From: an uncultured Erysipelotrichaceae bacterium
GTDB lineage: Bacteria; Bacillota_I; Bacilli_A; RF39; UBA660
Direction: 5' to 3'
Length of the DNA: 16,877 nucleotides
Assembly (NCBI GenBank): GCA_902766875.1
Contig: CACXFI010000101.1
Coordinates: forward strand, 1-16,877
In this document: positions 1 to 6,862 of the stretch, piece after piece
How positions within the stretch are numbered: position 1 is the first letter of the stretch
Layout: each line of letters begins with the position of its first letter
Program-made: the position numbers and the translations under genes
The notes under the pieces: generated by a model
Database searches by the model: none
What the model saw: the letters and a program-made list of their open reading frames with translations, nothing else
Told to the model about the DNA's origin: nothing

Positions 1-1
1 T

Positions 2-1216
2 AAACATTTCTTTACAGAAAGTAATTTAATCAAAAATAATATTCCTTTTACTACATACAACAAAGATAATATAAAAAAAGATATGATTATAATAAGAGGA
101 TTATCAATTAAAGATGATAATCCTGAAGTAATAAAAAGTAAAGAATTAGGTTTAAAAACATATTGGTATAATGAAATGGTAGGATTATTAAGTGAAAAAT
201 ATAAAACTATATGTATAGCAGGTTGCCATGGTAAAACCACAACAACTGCAATGATGTCTCATACCTTAGGACCAGTTTTAGGTATGAATTATCTAATAGG
301 AGATGGAACTGGATATGCAAATAAAGAAAATAAATATTTTGCTTTAGAATCATGTGAATACAAAAGACATTTCTTAAGTTATAAACCATATTATGCTATT
401 ATCACAAACATTGATTTAGATCATGTAGATTATTTTAAAGATATAAATGATGTCGTAGATGCTTATACTAGTTATGCTAATAACACTACTAAAATGGTTA
501 TAGTTTACGGGGATGATCCTTATACTAGAACTATGAATATAAATAAAAATATCATTTATTATGGTATTAAAGAAAATAACGATATAAAAGCTACAAATAT
601 AGAATATCATAAAGATGGAACTAGTTTTGATGTCATTATAAAAGATAAATTATATGGTAGTTTTAATATACCAATATTTGGAGAAGGCCAAATGTTAGAT
701 AGCCTAGCCGTAATATCAATAGCATATTTAGAAAATATAGATAGTAAAATAGTAAATGATAACTTTAGTACATTTACAGGAGCCAAAAGAAGATTTACAG
801 AAACTATTATAGGTAACAATATCATAATTGATGATTATGCTCATCATCCTAATGAAGTAAAAACTACTATTAATGCCATAAAACAAAAATACCCAGATAA
901 ATTAATAGTAGCCATCTTTCAACCACACACTTTCTCGAGAACAAAAGAATTTGCAGATGACCTAGTAGAAGAATTTAATGCAGTAGATTATACCTATATA
1001 TTAGATATACATCCTGCCAGAGAACGTCAAGAAGATTATCCAGATATAACATCAAATATCATTATAGATAAATTAAATAACGGACATCATATAAATATAG
1101 ATGAAGCTAGTAAATTAGTAAAAAAAGATAATACTGTATATATTTTTATGAGTCCTAATGATATATCAAAATTAGAAGAAGATTTAAAAGAAATATTAAG
1201 GAGTAATTATGAATAG
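2..1216 (+). CDS. murC: UDP-N-acetylmuramate--L-alanine ligase MurC, 5' end outside window
   Basis: MurC adds L-alanine to UDP-MurNAc with ATP, the first amino-acid step of cytoplasmic peptidoglycan precursor synthesis. The frame is open to the window edge: residues before the ATG at 83 (KHFFTESN...) match the MurC N-terminal Rossmann domain, so that ATG is internal and roughly 30 residues are missing. Visible signatures are the ATP-binding GCHGKTTTT (221-247), the Gram-positive-type block CEYKRHFLSYKP, ITNIDLDH, DDYAHHPNE and FQPHTFSRT. Order is N-terminal remnant, central ATPase domain, C-terminal ligase domain. Two deviations are seen: Cys where most MurC have Ala/Thr in the P-loop, and SPND near the C-terminus where GAGD is usual. 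The stop TAG at 1214-1216 overlaps the next gene by 8 nt, implying co-translation. Confidence 0.96.
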   Translation, partial: KHFFTESNLIKNNIPFTTYNKDNIKKDMIIIRGLSIKDDNPEVIKSKELGLKTYWYNEMVGLLSEKYKTICIAGCHGKTTTTAMMSHTLGPVLGMNYLIGDGTGYANKENKYFALESCEYKRHFLSYKPYYAIITNIDLDHVDYFKDINDVVDAYTSYANNTTKMVIVYGDDPYTRTMNINKNIIYYGIKENNDIKATNIEYHKDGTSFDVIIKDKLYGSFNIPIFGEGQMLDSLAVISIAYLENIDSKIVNDNFSTFTGAKRRFTETIIGNNIIIDDYAHHPNEVKTTINAIKQKYPDKLIVAIFQPHTFSRTKEFADDLVEEFNAVDYTYILDIHPARERQEDYPDITSNIIIDKLNNGHHINIDEASKLVKKDNTVYIFMSPNDISKLEEDLKEILRSNYE

Positions 1217-1493
1217 TAAAAATAAATTAATAATTGGAATAATTTCATTAATAGCTGTAGTAGTAATTATAATAGTACTAGCTAATACCAAAACTGAAGA
1301 TGGAACCATGTTAAATTTTGTGGGTTCAGATTATAGACAAGCAGAATTTTTTGCCAATCAATATAATTTAAATTTTAATATAAAATGGGAAGAATCAAGC
1401 AAATACGATAAAGGAATAGTCATAAAACAAAGTATTCCTAAAGGAAAAGTAGTAGAAGAAGGAGAAAAATTTGAAATAATTGTTTCCAAATAA
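1209..1493 (+). CDS. Small membrane-anchored single-PASTA-domain protein
   Basis: This 94-residue protein has a short basic N-terminus, one hydrophobic segment at about residues 7-25 and one extracytoplasmic domain at about 31-94. The domain has the PASTA pattern: an NFVGSDYRQAEFFA block, then GIVIKQSIPKGKVVEEGEKF and a terminal IIVSK. PASTA domains usually occur as several copies on Ser/Thr kinases (PknB/Stk1) or penicillin-binding proteins and bind muropeptides or wall precursors. Here one copy stands alone on a membrane anchor with no kinase or transpeptidase part. The start is supported by AAGGAG at 1198-1203, and the gene overlaps murC by 8 nt. A role in wall sensing or as partner of a wall enzyme is inference from domain and context. 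It is followed directly by a terminator, so it ends the murC operon. Confidence 0.85.
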   Translation: MNSKNKLIIGIISLIAVVVIIIVLANTKTEDGTMLNFVGSDYRQAEFFANQYNLNFNIKWEESSKYDKGIVIKQSIPKGKVVEEGEKFEIIVSK

Positions 1494-1518
1494 AAAGAAT
1501 AGGTTAACTATTCTTTTA
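1493..1518 (+). terminator. Rho-independent terminator after murC-PASTA genes
   Basis: A perfect 10-bp stem (1493-1502 with 1508-1517) encloses a 5-nt loop. Its 3' arm ends in four T residues and its 5' arm in A residues, so it could also act on antisense transcription. It begins at the last base of the PASTA stop codon. Confidence 0.8.
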
Positions 1519-1520
1519 AC

Positions 1521-1552
1521 TTGTAGTAATTTTCTTAGATAAATGGTATAAT
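1521..1552 (+). promoter_or_regulatory. Probable sigma-A promoter of the tgt operon
   Basis: A consensus -10 TATAAT lies at 1547-1552 with an upstream TG (1544-1545), giving an extended -10. A weak -35 (TTGTAG, 1521-1526) sits at a 20-bp spacing, longer than ideal; the extended -10 may compensate. It lies between a terminator and the tgt Shine-Dalgarno site, leaving a leader of only about 10-15 nt. Confidence 0.6.
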
Positions 1553-1555
1553 TAT

Positions 1556-1562
1556 AAAGGAG
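1556..1562 (+). promoter_or_regulatory. Ribosome binding site fixing the tgt start
   Basis: AAAGGAG at 1556-1562 stands 9 nt before the ATG at 1572. The in-frame TTG at 1563 directly abuts the site and cannot be used with it, so the ATG at 1572 is the start. Confidence 0.8.
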
Positions 1563-1571
1563 TTGTTAATT

Positions 1572-2693
1572 ATGAAAGTTAAATATACATTATTACATCA
1601 AGACAAAAATTGTAAAGCTAGATATGGAACATTAGAAACTAACTATGGGACATATGAACTTCCTATATTTATGCCTGTAGGAACACAAGCAACAGTTAAA
1701 ACATTAGATATAAGAGATGTAAAAGAAATAAATTCAGCTGTTATTTTATCTAACACATATCATCTATGGTTAAGACCAGGAGAAGATATAGTAAATAAAG
1801 CAGGAGGCCTTCATAAATTCATGAATTATGATGGTCCAATACTTACAGATAGCGGTGGCTTTCAAGTATTCTCTCTAGCTAAACCAAAAGATATTTCAGA
1901 AGAAGGAGTAAAATTTAAAAGCCATATCAATGGTGAAAAATTATTCCTAACACCAGAAAAATCTATTGAAATACAGAATAAATTAGATAGTGATATCGCT
2001 ATGAGTTTTGACGAATGTCCTCCAGCCAGTGCTACTTATGAATATATGAAAAATAGTGTAGAAAGAACTCTAAGATGGGCTAAAAGAGGTAAAGACGTCT
2101 TCAATAATCCAAGACAATCATTATTTGGTATAGTGCAAGGTGGTTACTATAAAGATTTAAGAAAATTTTCAGCCGAAGAAACAGTAAAAATAGGCTTTGA
2201 TGGTTATGCCGTAGGTGGAGTTGCCAATGATAGAGAAAGTAAAGAAGATATGTATAAAGCAATAGATTATTCAATTCCATACTTACCAGAAGATAAGCCA
2301 AGATACCTTATGGGAGTAGGAGAACCAGTAGATATTTTTGAAGCAGTAGAAAGAGGAATAGATATGCTAGATTGTGTCTTACCAACTAGATTAGCAAGAC
2401 ATGGTCATGCCTTTACCAAAGATGGAAAAATAAATATTAAAAATGCTAAATATAAAGAAGACTTTACTCCCATAGATAAAGAATGTGATTGTGAGTGTTG
2501 TAAACATTATACAAAAGCTTATATTAGACACTTAATAATAGCAGAAGAAACATTAGGTCAAAGATTATTATCTATTCATAACTTAAGATTTTTAATTAGT
2601 ATAGCCGAAAATATAAGAAAGTCCATTAAAGAAGATAAATTCTTAGATTATAAAAAAGAATTCTTAGATAGATATAATAAGGTGAATAAATAA
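1572..2693 (+). CDS. tgt: tRNA-guanine transglycosylase (queuine family)
   Basis: This 373-residue Tgt exchanges guanine-34 in GUN-anticodon tRNAs (Tyr, His, Asn, Asp) for preQ1 in the queuosine pathway. Counting from the ATG at 1572, the base-binding motif TDSGGFQ places an Asp at 93. The catalytic nucleophile Asp is residue 267 in MLDCVLPTR. The zinc site is complete: Cys305, Cys307, Cys310 and His336, in the canonical C-X-C-X2-C-X25-H spacing. Other family blocks seen are GTQATVK, FDECPP, FGIVQGG and YLMGVGEP. Length is normal for bacterial Tgt. It is the first gene of an operon and its stop codon overlaps the next start by one base (TAATG). No queA or other queuosine gene lies beside it in this window. 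Confidence 0.97.
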   Translation: MKVKYTLLHQDKNCKARYGTLETNYGTYELPIFMPVGTQATVKTLDIRDVKEINSAVILSNTYHLWLRPGEDIVNKAGGLHKFMNYDGPILTDSGGFQVFSLAKPKDISEEGVKFKSHINGEKLFLTPEKSIEIQNKLDSDIAMSFDECPPASATYEYMKNSVERTLRWAKRGKDVFNNPRQSLFGIVQGGYYKDLRKFSAEETVKIGFDGYAVGGVANDRESKEDMYKAIDYSIPYLPEDKPRYLMGVGEPVDIFEAVERGIDMLDCVLPTRLARHGHAFTKDGKINIKNAKYKEDFTPIDKECDCECCKHYTKAYIRHLIIAEETLGQRLLSIHNLRFLISIAENIRKSIKEDKFLDYKKEFLDRYNKVNK

Positions 2694-3433
2694 TGTTTGA
2701 TTTTAAAGATAAAGTAGCCTTAATTACAGGTTCATCTAGAGGTTTAGGTAAAAGTATAGCTCTCAATTTAGCCAAATATAACTGTAATATAGTAATAAAT
2801 TATTTAAATAGTAAAGAAAAAGCTTTAGAATTACAAAAAGAAATACTATCTAAATATAAAGTAAAATGTCTATGTATAAAAGCTGATATATCTAATGAAA
2901 TAGAAGTAAAAAATATGATAGACGAAATAATAGAAGAATTTAATCACATTGATATTTTAGTAAATAATGCCAGTATCGCTATAGATACAACATTTGAAGA
3001 TAAAACAGTATCTAATTTCAAAAAAATATTAAATACCAATCTAATAGGTACCTTTATAGTATCTAAATATGTATCAAAATATATGAATAAAGGATCAATT
3101 ATTAATATAAGTAGCACTAATAGTATTGATACTTATTATCCATATAGTATGGATTATGACTCCTCAAAAGCAGGAATTAATATCCTTACCAAAAATCTAG
3201 CTATAGAATTAGCACCTAATATCAGAGTAAATGCTGTAGCCCCAGGATGGATTAATACCGATATGAATAAAGATATGGATATTGAATTTAAAAATAAAGA
3301 AATAGATAAAATATTATTAAAAAGATTTGCTAATCCCGATGAAATAGCTAACACAGTAGCATTTCTAGCTAGTGATTATGCAAGCTATATAAATGGAGAA
3401 ATAATAAGGGTAGATGGTGGTATAAATAATTAA
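2693..3433 (+). CDS. SDR-family NAD(P)-dependent oxidoreductase, FabG-like
   Basis: This 246-residue classical short-chain dehydrogenase/reductase is cytoplasmic. The cofactor motif TGSSRGLG is at residues 12-19 and NNAS at 91-94. The catalytic set is Asn116, Ser141, Tyr155 and Lys159 (YDSSK), with a DGG block near the C-terminus, as in FabG 3-oxoacyl-ACP reductases. The YLNSKEKA stretch after the second strand leaves the NADP/NAD preference open. FabG is the nearest well-known relative, but no other fatty-acid gene is near, so the substrate cannot be assigned. Start: ATG at 2693, overlapping the tgt stop by one base, with AAGGTG at 2679-2684. A 22-nt gap without terminator leads to the next gene. 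Confidence 0.9.
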   Translation: MFDFKDKVALITGSSRGLGKSIALNLAKYNCNIVINYLNSKEKALELQKEILSKYKVKCLCIKADISNEIEVKNMIDEIIEEFNHIDILVNNASIAIDTTFEDKTVSNFKKILNTNLIGTFIVSKYVSKYMNKGSIINISSTNSIDTYYPYSMDYDSSKAGINILTKNLAIELAPNIRVNAVAPGWINTDMNKDMDIEFKNKEIDKILLKRFANPDEIANTVAFLASDYASYINGEIIRVDGGINN

Positions 3434-3455
3434 TTACTACTAGGAAAGGACAATT

Positions 3456-3608
3456 ATGAAAACATTAAAAAAGACAATTAGATTAAAAGAAATAGAAAGA
3501 TTATTTGATAAAAAAGGATGTACAGAAAATTTTAGACCAGATGTAAAAAAAAGACAATATAAAAGATTAGTATATAGATCTTATTTAAGAAAGAAAGAAG
3601 AAAGTTAA
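3456..3608 (+). CDS. Small highly basic protein, 50 residues, unrecognised
   Basis: This short gene starts at ATG 3456 behind AAAGGA (3445-3450) and ends in TAA at 3606-3608, which overlaps the next ATG by one base. The product MKTLKKTIRLKEIERLFDKK... continues to 50 residues with 18 Lys/Arg against 7 Asp/Glu, and one Cys at 22. The tight coupling on the 3' side and a proper Shine-Dalgarno site argue that it is a real gene. The charge suggests nucleic-acid or ribosome binding, but this is inference. It does not show the S21 (bS21) ribosomal motif well enough to be called that. I do not recognise the family. Confidence 0.75.
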   Translation: MKTLKKTIRLKEIERLFDKKGCTENFRPDVKKRQYKRLVYRSYLRKKEES

Positions 3609-4837
3609 TGAATAAAAATATAATTAATTTAGTTAATGAATCTGAATTAGAACTTACAGATATATATAAAGATATTGATAACTTATGCTACAAAAATAGT
3701 GAAAAAGTATTACAAGCTTTTTGGAATAATAACGTTACAGAAAGCGTATTTAATTCTACTACAGGTTATGGATATAATGATTTAGGAAGAGATGTAATAG
3801 AAAAAATATTTGCTGAAGTCTTAGGTGGAGAAAAAGCTTTAGTAAGAAGCCAATTTATATCAGGAAGTCATGCTCTTACAGTAGCTTTATTCGCTTATCT
3901 AAGACCAGGAGATAACCTATTATCCATAACAGGAAAACCCTATGATACTCTAGACGAAGTAATAGGTATTAAAGATAATCCAAGTAGCCTAAAATCATAT
4001 AATATTAATTATTTAGAAATAGATTTAATAGATAATGATTTTGATTATAATAAAATAAAAGAAACTATTATAGGTAATAAAATTAAATTAATAGAAATAC
4101 AAAGAAGTAAAGGCTATTCTACTAGAAAAAGTATAACAATAGATAAGCTAAAAAAAGTAATCAAATTCATAAAAAACATAGATAATAATATAATAATTAT
4201 GATAGATAATTGTTATTGTGAATTTGTAGAAGATAAAAGCCCACTAGAAGTAGGAGCAGATATCATAGTAGGATCATTAATTAAAAACCTAGGTGGTGGC
4301 ATAGCCCCTAATGGTGGATATATAGTAGGTAGAAAAGATTTAGTAGAATTAGCTGGAGAAAGATTAACATTACCAGGAGAAGGAATGGAAGTAGGTCCAA
4401 CTCTAGGTATAAATAGATATATATTACAAGGATTATATAATGCACCTCATGTTGTATCATCTTCCTTAAAAATAGCTATCTTAACTAGCAAAGTATTAGA
4501 AAAATTAGGATATGAAGTAGAACCTAAATATAATGATAAAAGAGCTGATATAGTCCAAAATATAATATTTAAAGATAAAAATAAACTAATTAAATACTGT
4601 AGGGGTATTCAATCAGCCTCTCCAATAGATTCAAATAGTACTCCAATACCAGATGATATGCCAGGATACACAGATAAAGTAATAATGGCAGCTGGCACTT
4701 TTATCCAAGGATCATCTATAGAACTATCTTGTGATGGTCCTATTAGAGAACCATATATAGCCTACCAACAAGGAAGTATTACCTATGAATATGGTAAAAT
4801 AGTTCTAATAAAAGCTATAGAAAATTTAGAGAACTAA
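3608..4837 (+). CDS. PLP-dependent enzyme, methionine gamma-lyase-like (YnbB/'aluminum resistance' family)
   Basis: This 409-residue fold-type I PLP enzyme matches the Bacillota family annotated as methionine gamma-lyase family protein or aluminum resistance protein (B. subtilis YnbB type, related to Cys/Met metabolism enzymes). Visible blocks are TTGYGYNDLGRD, VRSQFISGSHA, ITGKPYDTLDEVIG, IEIQRSKGYSTR and MIDNCYCEF. The likely Schiff-base lysine is Lys226 in GSLIKNLGGG. A characteristic C-terminal part holds TLPGEGMEVGPTLG and AAGTFIQGSSIELS. The true reaction of this family is not firmly established; sulfur amino-acid cleavage is inferred from the superfamily. It ends the tgt operon, overlaps the small basic gene by one base and runs into a terminator. 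Confidence 0.9.
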   Translation: MNKNIINLVNESELELTDIYKDIDNLCYKNSEKVLQAFWNNNVTESVFNSTTGYGYNDLGRDVIEKIFAEVLGGEKALVRSQFISGSHALTVALFAYLRPGDNLLSITGKPYDTLDEVIGIKDNPSSLKSYNINYLEIDLIDNDFDYNKIKETIIGNKIKLIEIQRSKGYSTRKSITIDKLKKVIKFIKNIDNNIIIMIDNCYCEFVEDKSPLEVGADIIVGSLIKNLGGGIAPNGGYIVGRKDLVELAGERLTLPGEGMEVGPTLGINRYILQGLYNAPHVVSSSLKIAILTSKVLEKLGYEVEPKYNDKRADIVQNIIFKDKNKLIKYCRGIQSASPIDSNSTPIPDDMPGYTDKVIMAAGTFIQGSSIELSCDGPIREPYIAYQQGSITYEYGKIVLIKAIENLEN

Positions 4838-4852
4838 TATAGTTCTTTTTTT
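4828..4852 (+). terminator. Weak Rho-independent terminator of the tgt operon
   Basis: A 6-bp stem AGAACT/AGTTCT (4830-4835 with 4841-4846), extendable by a G-T and an A-T pair, has a 5-nt loop and is followed by seven T residues. It overlaps the stop codon of the PLP-enzyme gene. Confidence 0.65.
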
Positions 4853-4880
4853 GTTACTTTAAAGTGTATTAATAAACTAT

Positions 4881-4920
4881 TAAGTATAACTTATTGAATT
4901 AGAAAAATAAGTATGATACT
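4881..4920 (+). other. Two similar short inverted repeats around a promoter; possible operators
   Basis: TAAGT-ATA-ACTTA at 4881-4893 and AGTAT-G-ATACT at 4910-4920 are perfect short palindromes. Both sit in a context beginning TAAGTAT and their starts are 27 nt apart. The first abuts the candidate -35 and the second abuts the candidate -10 of the solenoid-gene operon. A third palindrome, ACTTTAAAGT, lies at 4856-4865. In DNA this A+T-rich such repeats can arise by chance. Confidence 0.3.
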
Positions 4921-4931
4921 ATAATTATAAT
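4894..4931 (+). promoter_or_regulatory. Probable promoter of the five-gene helical-repeat operon
   Basis: TTGAAT (4894-4899) and TATAAT (4920-4925) are spaced 20 bp. A second TATAAT follows directly at 4926-4931 but has no good -35. The placement after a terminator and 23-34 nt before the first start codon is right for a promoter; which -10 is used is uncertain. Confidence 0.5.
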
Positions 4932-4953
4932 GTTATAAATATGAGGTGATACT

Positions 4954-5472
4954 ATGAGTAGTAGAAAAAAATATACTTATGATAAACTAAGAAAAATAGG
5001 TATAAGTGATGATATTATAAAAGACTTATATAAAGAAAAATTAACTAAAGAAGAAGTAGATATAATAATAAATAGTAATTATCCATATGATATATGTAGA
5101 TTATTTATTAATAAAAAATTCAGAGAATTAAAAATAAATAAAAATACTATAATCTCTTTTATAAATGATAGTGAAAAACAATATCAAGCTTATTATGCAT
5201 CTATGGCTGCTATTAATAATGATGTTTTAGATAGTGACAAAATACTTTCAATAATCTATAACATAACCAGATCTAAAAAGCCGGATTATGCTAAAACAGC
5301 TTATGAAATAGGAATAGATAAAGATATATTAAATACAAAATATCCTAATATAGCTACAGCTATGGCCTGTAATGGGGCATCTAAAGAAAAAATATACAAC
5401 TTAGTATATAACGATGTAAAAGATAATAATAAAGATAATAAAATTATTAAAATAAAAGATTATAAAAAATAA
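4954..5472 (+). CDS. Helical-repeat (alpha-solenoid) protein 1 of 5, unrecognised
   Basis: 172 residues, predicted cytoplasmic (no signal peptide or membrane segment seen). The N-terminal part (about 1-60) is charged and helical and unlike its neighbours. Two units of the array's ~34-residue repeat follow at about 61-92 and 93-126, carrying the recurrent QAYYASMAA and VLDSDKIL patterns. A cap-like unit at 127-156 (NIATAMACNGASKEKIYNLV) resembles the C-terminal caps of proteins 3 and 4. A Lys/Asn/Asp tail ends it. The start has AGGTGAT at 4944-4950. It is the first gene of the array and the only one with a sizeable non-repeat N-terminal region. No enzymatic motif is seen. A scaffold or protein-binding role is only inferred from alpha-solenoid architecture. 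Confidence 0.8.
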   Translation: MSSRKKYTYDKLRKIGISDDIIKDLYKEKLTKEEVDIIINSNYPYDICRLFINKKFRELKINKNTIISFINDSEKQYQAYYASMAAINNDVLDSDKILSIIYNITRSKKPDYAKTAYEIGIDKDILNTKYPNIATAMACNGASKEKIYNLVYNDVKDNNKDNKIIKIKDYKK

Positions 5473-5502
5473 TAAATTTATACATAAAAAAGAGGTAATA
5501 TT

Positions 5503-6234
5503 ATGACAGAAGTAAATAAAATTAAAATATTTGATTTAATAGTAAATTGTGATAATAAATTTAAAGCTGAAGTAATATTAGCTCTTTTAAGAAGCAGACA
5601 TAATCTTAATGACAGTGATTTATTTGAACTAATTGATTTAATTTACTCCATTAATGATGAATATAAATTATCTTCATTAAGTAAAATAACTAGTATTGAT
5701 AGCATTTTAAAACATGATAAATCATTAGATATATTCAAAATAATAGATGATTGTAATGATAGAAAAAATATTGATAATATCTTAAGATTATTAGAAAATA
5801 AAACAATAGTAAATAATGACTATGTTATAGAATTAATTAAAATAATTAATAAAAATATGCCAGATGATATTTCATTTATGGTATTTGATACTGCTAATAA
5901 ATTAGCCTGTCTTAAAAATAAAAATATTGTTGAATATACTGATATAGTATCAAAAGCAGTTAATCCTAATGCTGCCTGTATGGCTAATATAATAGTAACT
6001 AATGAAGAATTATATTCATACCCTTATCTAAAAGATATAGCTATTATAATGAGTCAATGTGAAGATGATAATAAAAGCAGAGACATGTATAAAATAATAA
6101 TGAATTTAAACCAATATAGTGAACTGTATGGCCCAAAAAAAGCATTAAATATGATTAAAGATATAAATAGTACACCTAATAATAACAAGTTAGTATTAGC
6201 AAAAACAATAAGAGGTACCAAAAATGGAAATTAA
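5503..6234 (+). CDS. Helical-repeat (alpha-solenoid) protein 2 of 5, unrecognised
   Basis: 243 residues made almost wholly of repeats. Six consecutive units begin at about residues 1, 36, 70, 104, 138 and 172, nearly all exactly 34 residues long. Each has a first helix of the form hhELhKhI (for example LFELIDLIYSI, VIELIKIINK) and a second helix leading into a small turn before the next unit. A divergent C-terminal piece (206-243) has a basic end. No signal peptide, membrane segment or catalytic motif is seen. The start ATG follows AGAGGTAAT (5491-5499). The gene lies 30 nt after protein 1 and overlaps the next gene by 11 nt. It is the longest and most diverged of the set, with few residues conserved between units apart from the hydrophobic pattern. 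Confidence 0.8.
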   Translation: MTEVNKIKIFDLIVNCDNKFKAEVILALLRSRHNLNDSDLFELIDLIYSINDEYKLSSLSKITSIDSILKHDKSLDIFKIIDDCNDRKNIDNILRLLENKTIVNNDYVIELIKIINKNMPDDISFMVFDTANKLACLKNKNIVEYTDIVSKAVNPNAACMANIIVTNEELYSYPYLKDIAIIMSQCEDDNKSRDMYKIIMNLNQYSELYGPKKALNMIKDINSTPNNNKLVLAKTIRGTKNGN

Positions 6235-6850
6235 AGATAAAGATAAAATTATAAATTTACTAATTAATTGTGAAACAGTATTCCAATTTAAAGAAGGACT
6301 AAAACTATATTTAAATGAAGATTTAAGAAATAAAAAAGAATTATACGAAGTAATAAAACTAATAACTAGTATTAAAGATAATAGACAATGTCTCTATACC
6401 TCATTTGTAGCTAGCCATAAATGGGTATTAAATAACGATAATTACTTAGAATTAGTTAAATTAATGGCTACTGCAAAAGATGCAACCAAAGCTTGGTTAA
6501 TACAGCAAGTAATAACAAACTATGATATCATAAATATGGATAAACAATTAGAATGTGCTAAATTAGTATATAATACTAAATATAATAAAAGAGCAAGATA
6601 CATATCTGATACCCTAACAGATAAAAGATTAATAGATATAGATAAAAATATAGAAATAGCTTATCTTCTTAAAAATACTAAAGAAATATTTCTAGATAAT
6701 GCCTATAAAATATCTAGTAATGAAGATGTCATAAATACTGGAGAAGTAGCTAGTCTAACCAGAATGGCAAAATCTGGTATAGATATAAAATATATTAATA
6801 TGTTAATACCTATACTAAATAAAAACAAAATCAAGAAACGAGTAAAATAG
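6224..6850 (+). CDS. Helical-repeat (alpha-solenoid) protein 3 of 5, unrecognised
   Basis: 208 residues: five units of 33-35 residues beginning at about 1, 35, 70, 104 and 138, then a C-terminal cap (171-208). The recurring pattern is visible in YLELVKLMATAKDATKA and QLECAKLVYNTKYNKRA: a hydrophobic helix ending in [LI][VI]KL, then an xAKxxxKA turn and second helix. The cap SLTRMAKSGIDIKYINMLIP matches protein 4's cap (GLTKLAQNGIDPDRIYKLLE), so the two share ancestry. The start ATG has AGAGGT at 6211-6216 with a 7-nt spacer and overlaps gene 2 by 11 nt. No enzymatic or export signal is seen. Confidence 0.8.
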   Translation: MEIKDKDKIINLLINCETVFQFKEGLKLYLNEDLRNKKELYEVIKLITSIKDNRQCLYTSFVASHKWVLNNDNYLELVKLMATAKDATKAWLIQQVITNYDIINMDKQLECAKLVYNTKYNKRARYISDTLTDKRLIDIDKNIEIAYLLKNTKEIFLDNAYKISSNEDVINTGEVASLTRMAKSGIDIKYINMLIPILNKNKIKKRVK

Positions 6851-6855
6851 AGGTG
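6849..6855 (+). promoter_or_regulatory. Ribosome binding site fixing a TTG start
   Basis: AGAGGTG stands 7 nt before the TTG at 6863 and overlaps the stop codon of the preceding gene. The nearest in-frame ATG is at 6896, inside the first repeat, with no comparable site; the ATG at 6867 is out of frame. Confidence 0.7.
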
Positions 6856-6862
6856 TAGTAAT

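Noticed and set aside
83..85. ATG at 83 as the murC start
   Set aside because: The frame is open upstream to the window edge and those residues match the MurC N-terminal domain; there is no ribosome binding site before 83.
1563..1565. TTG at 1563 as the tgt start
   Set aside because: It directly abuts the Shine-Dalgarno site, so no spacer is left; the ATG at 1572 has a 9-nt spacer and gives the usual Tgt N-terminus.
3456..3608. Small basic gene as ribosomal protein bS21
   Set aside because: Size and charge fit, but the family blocks of S21 are not visible, so I leave it unnamed.
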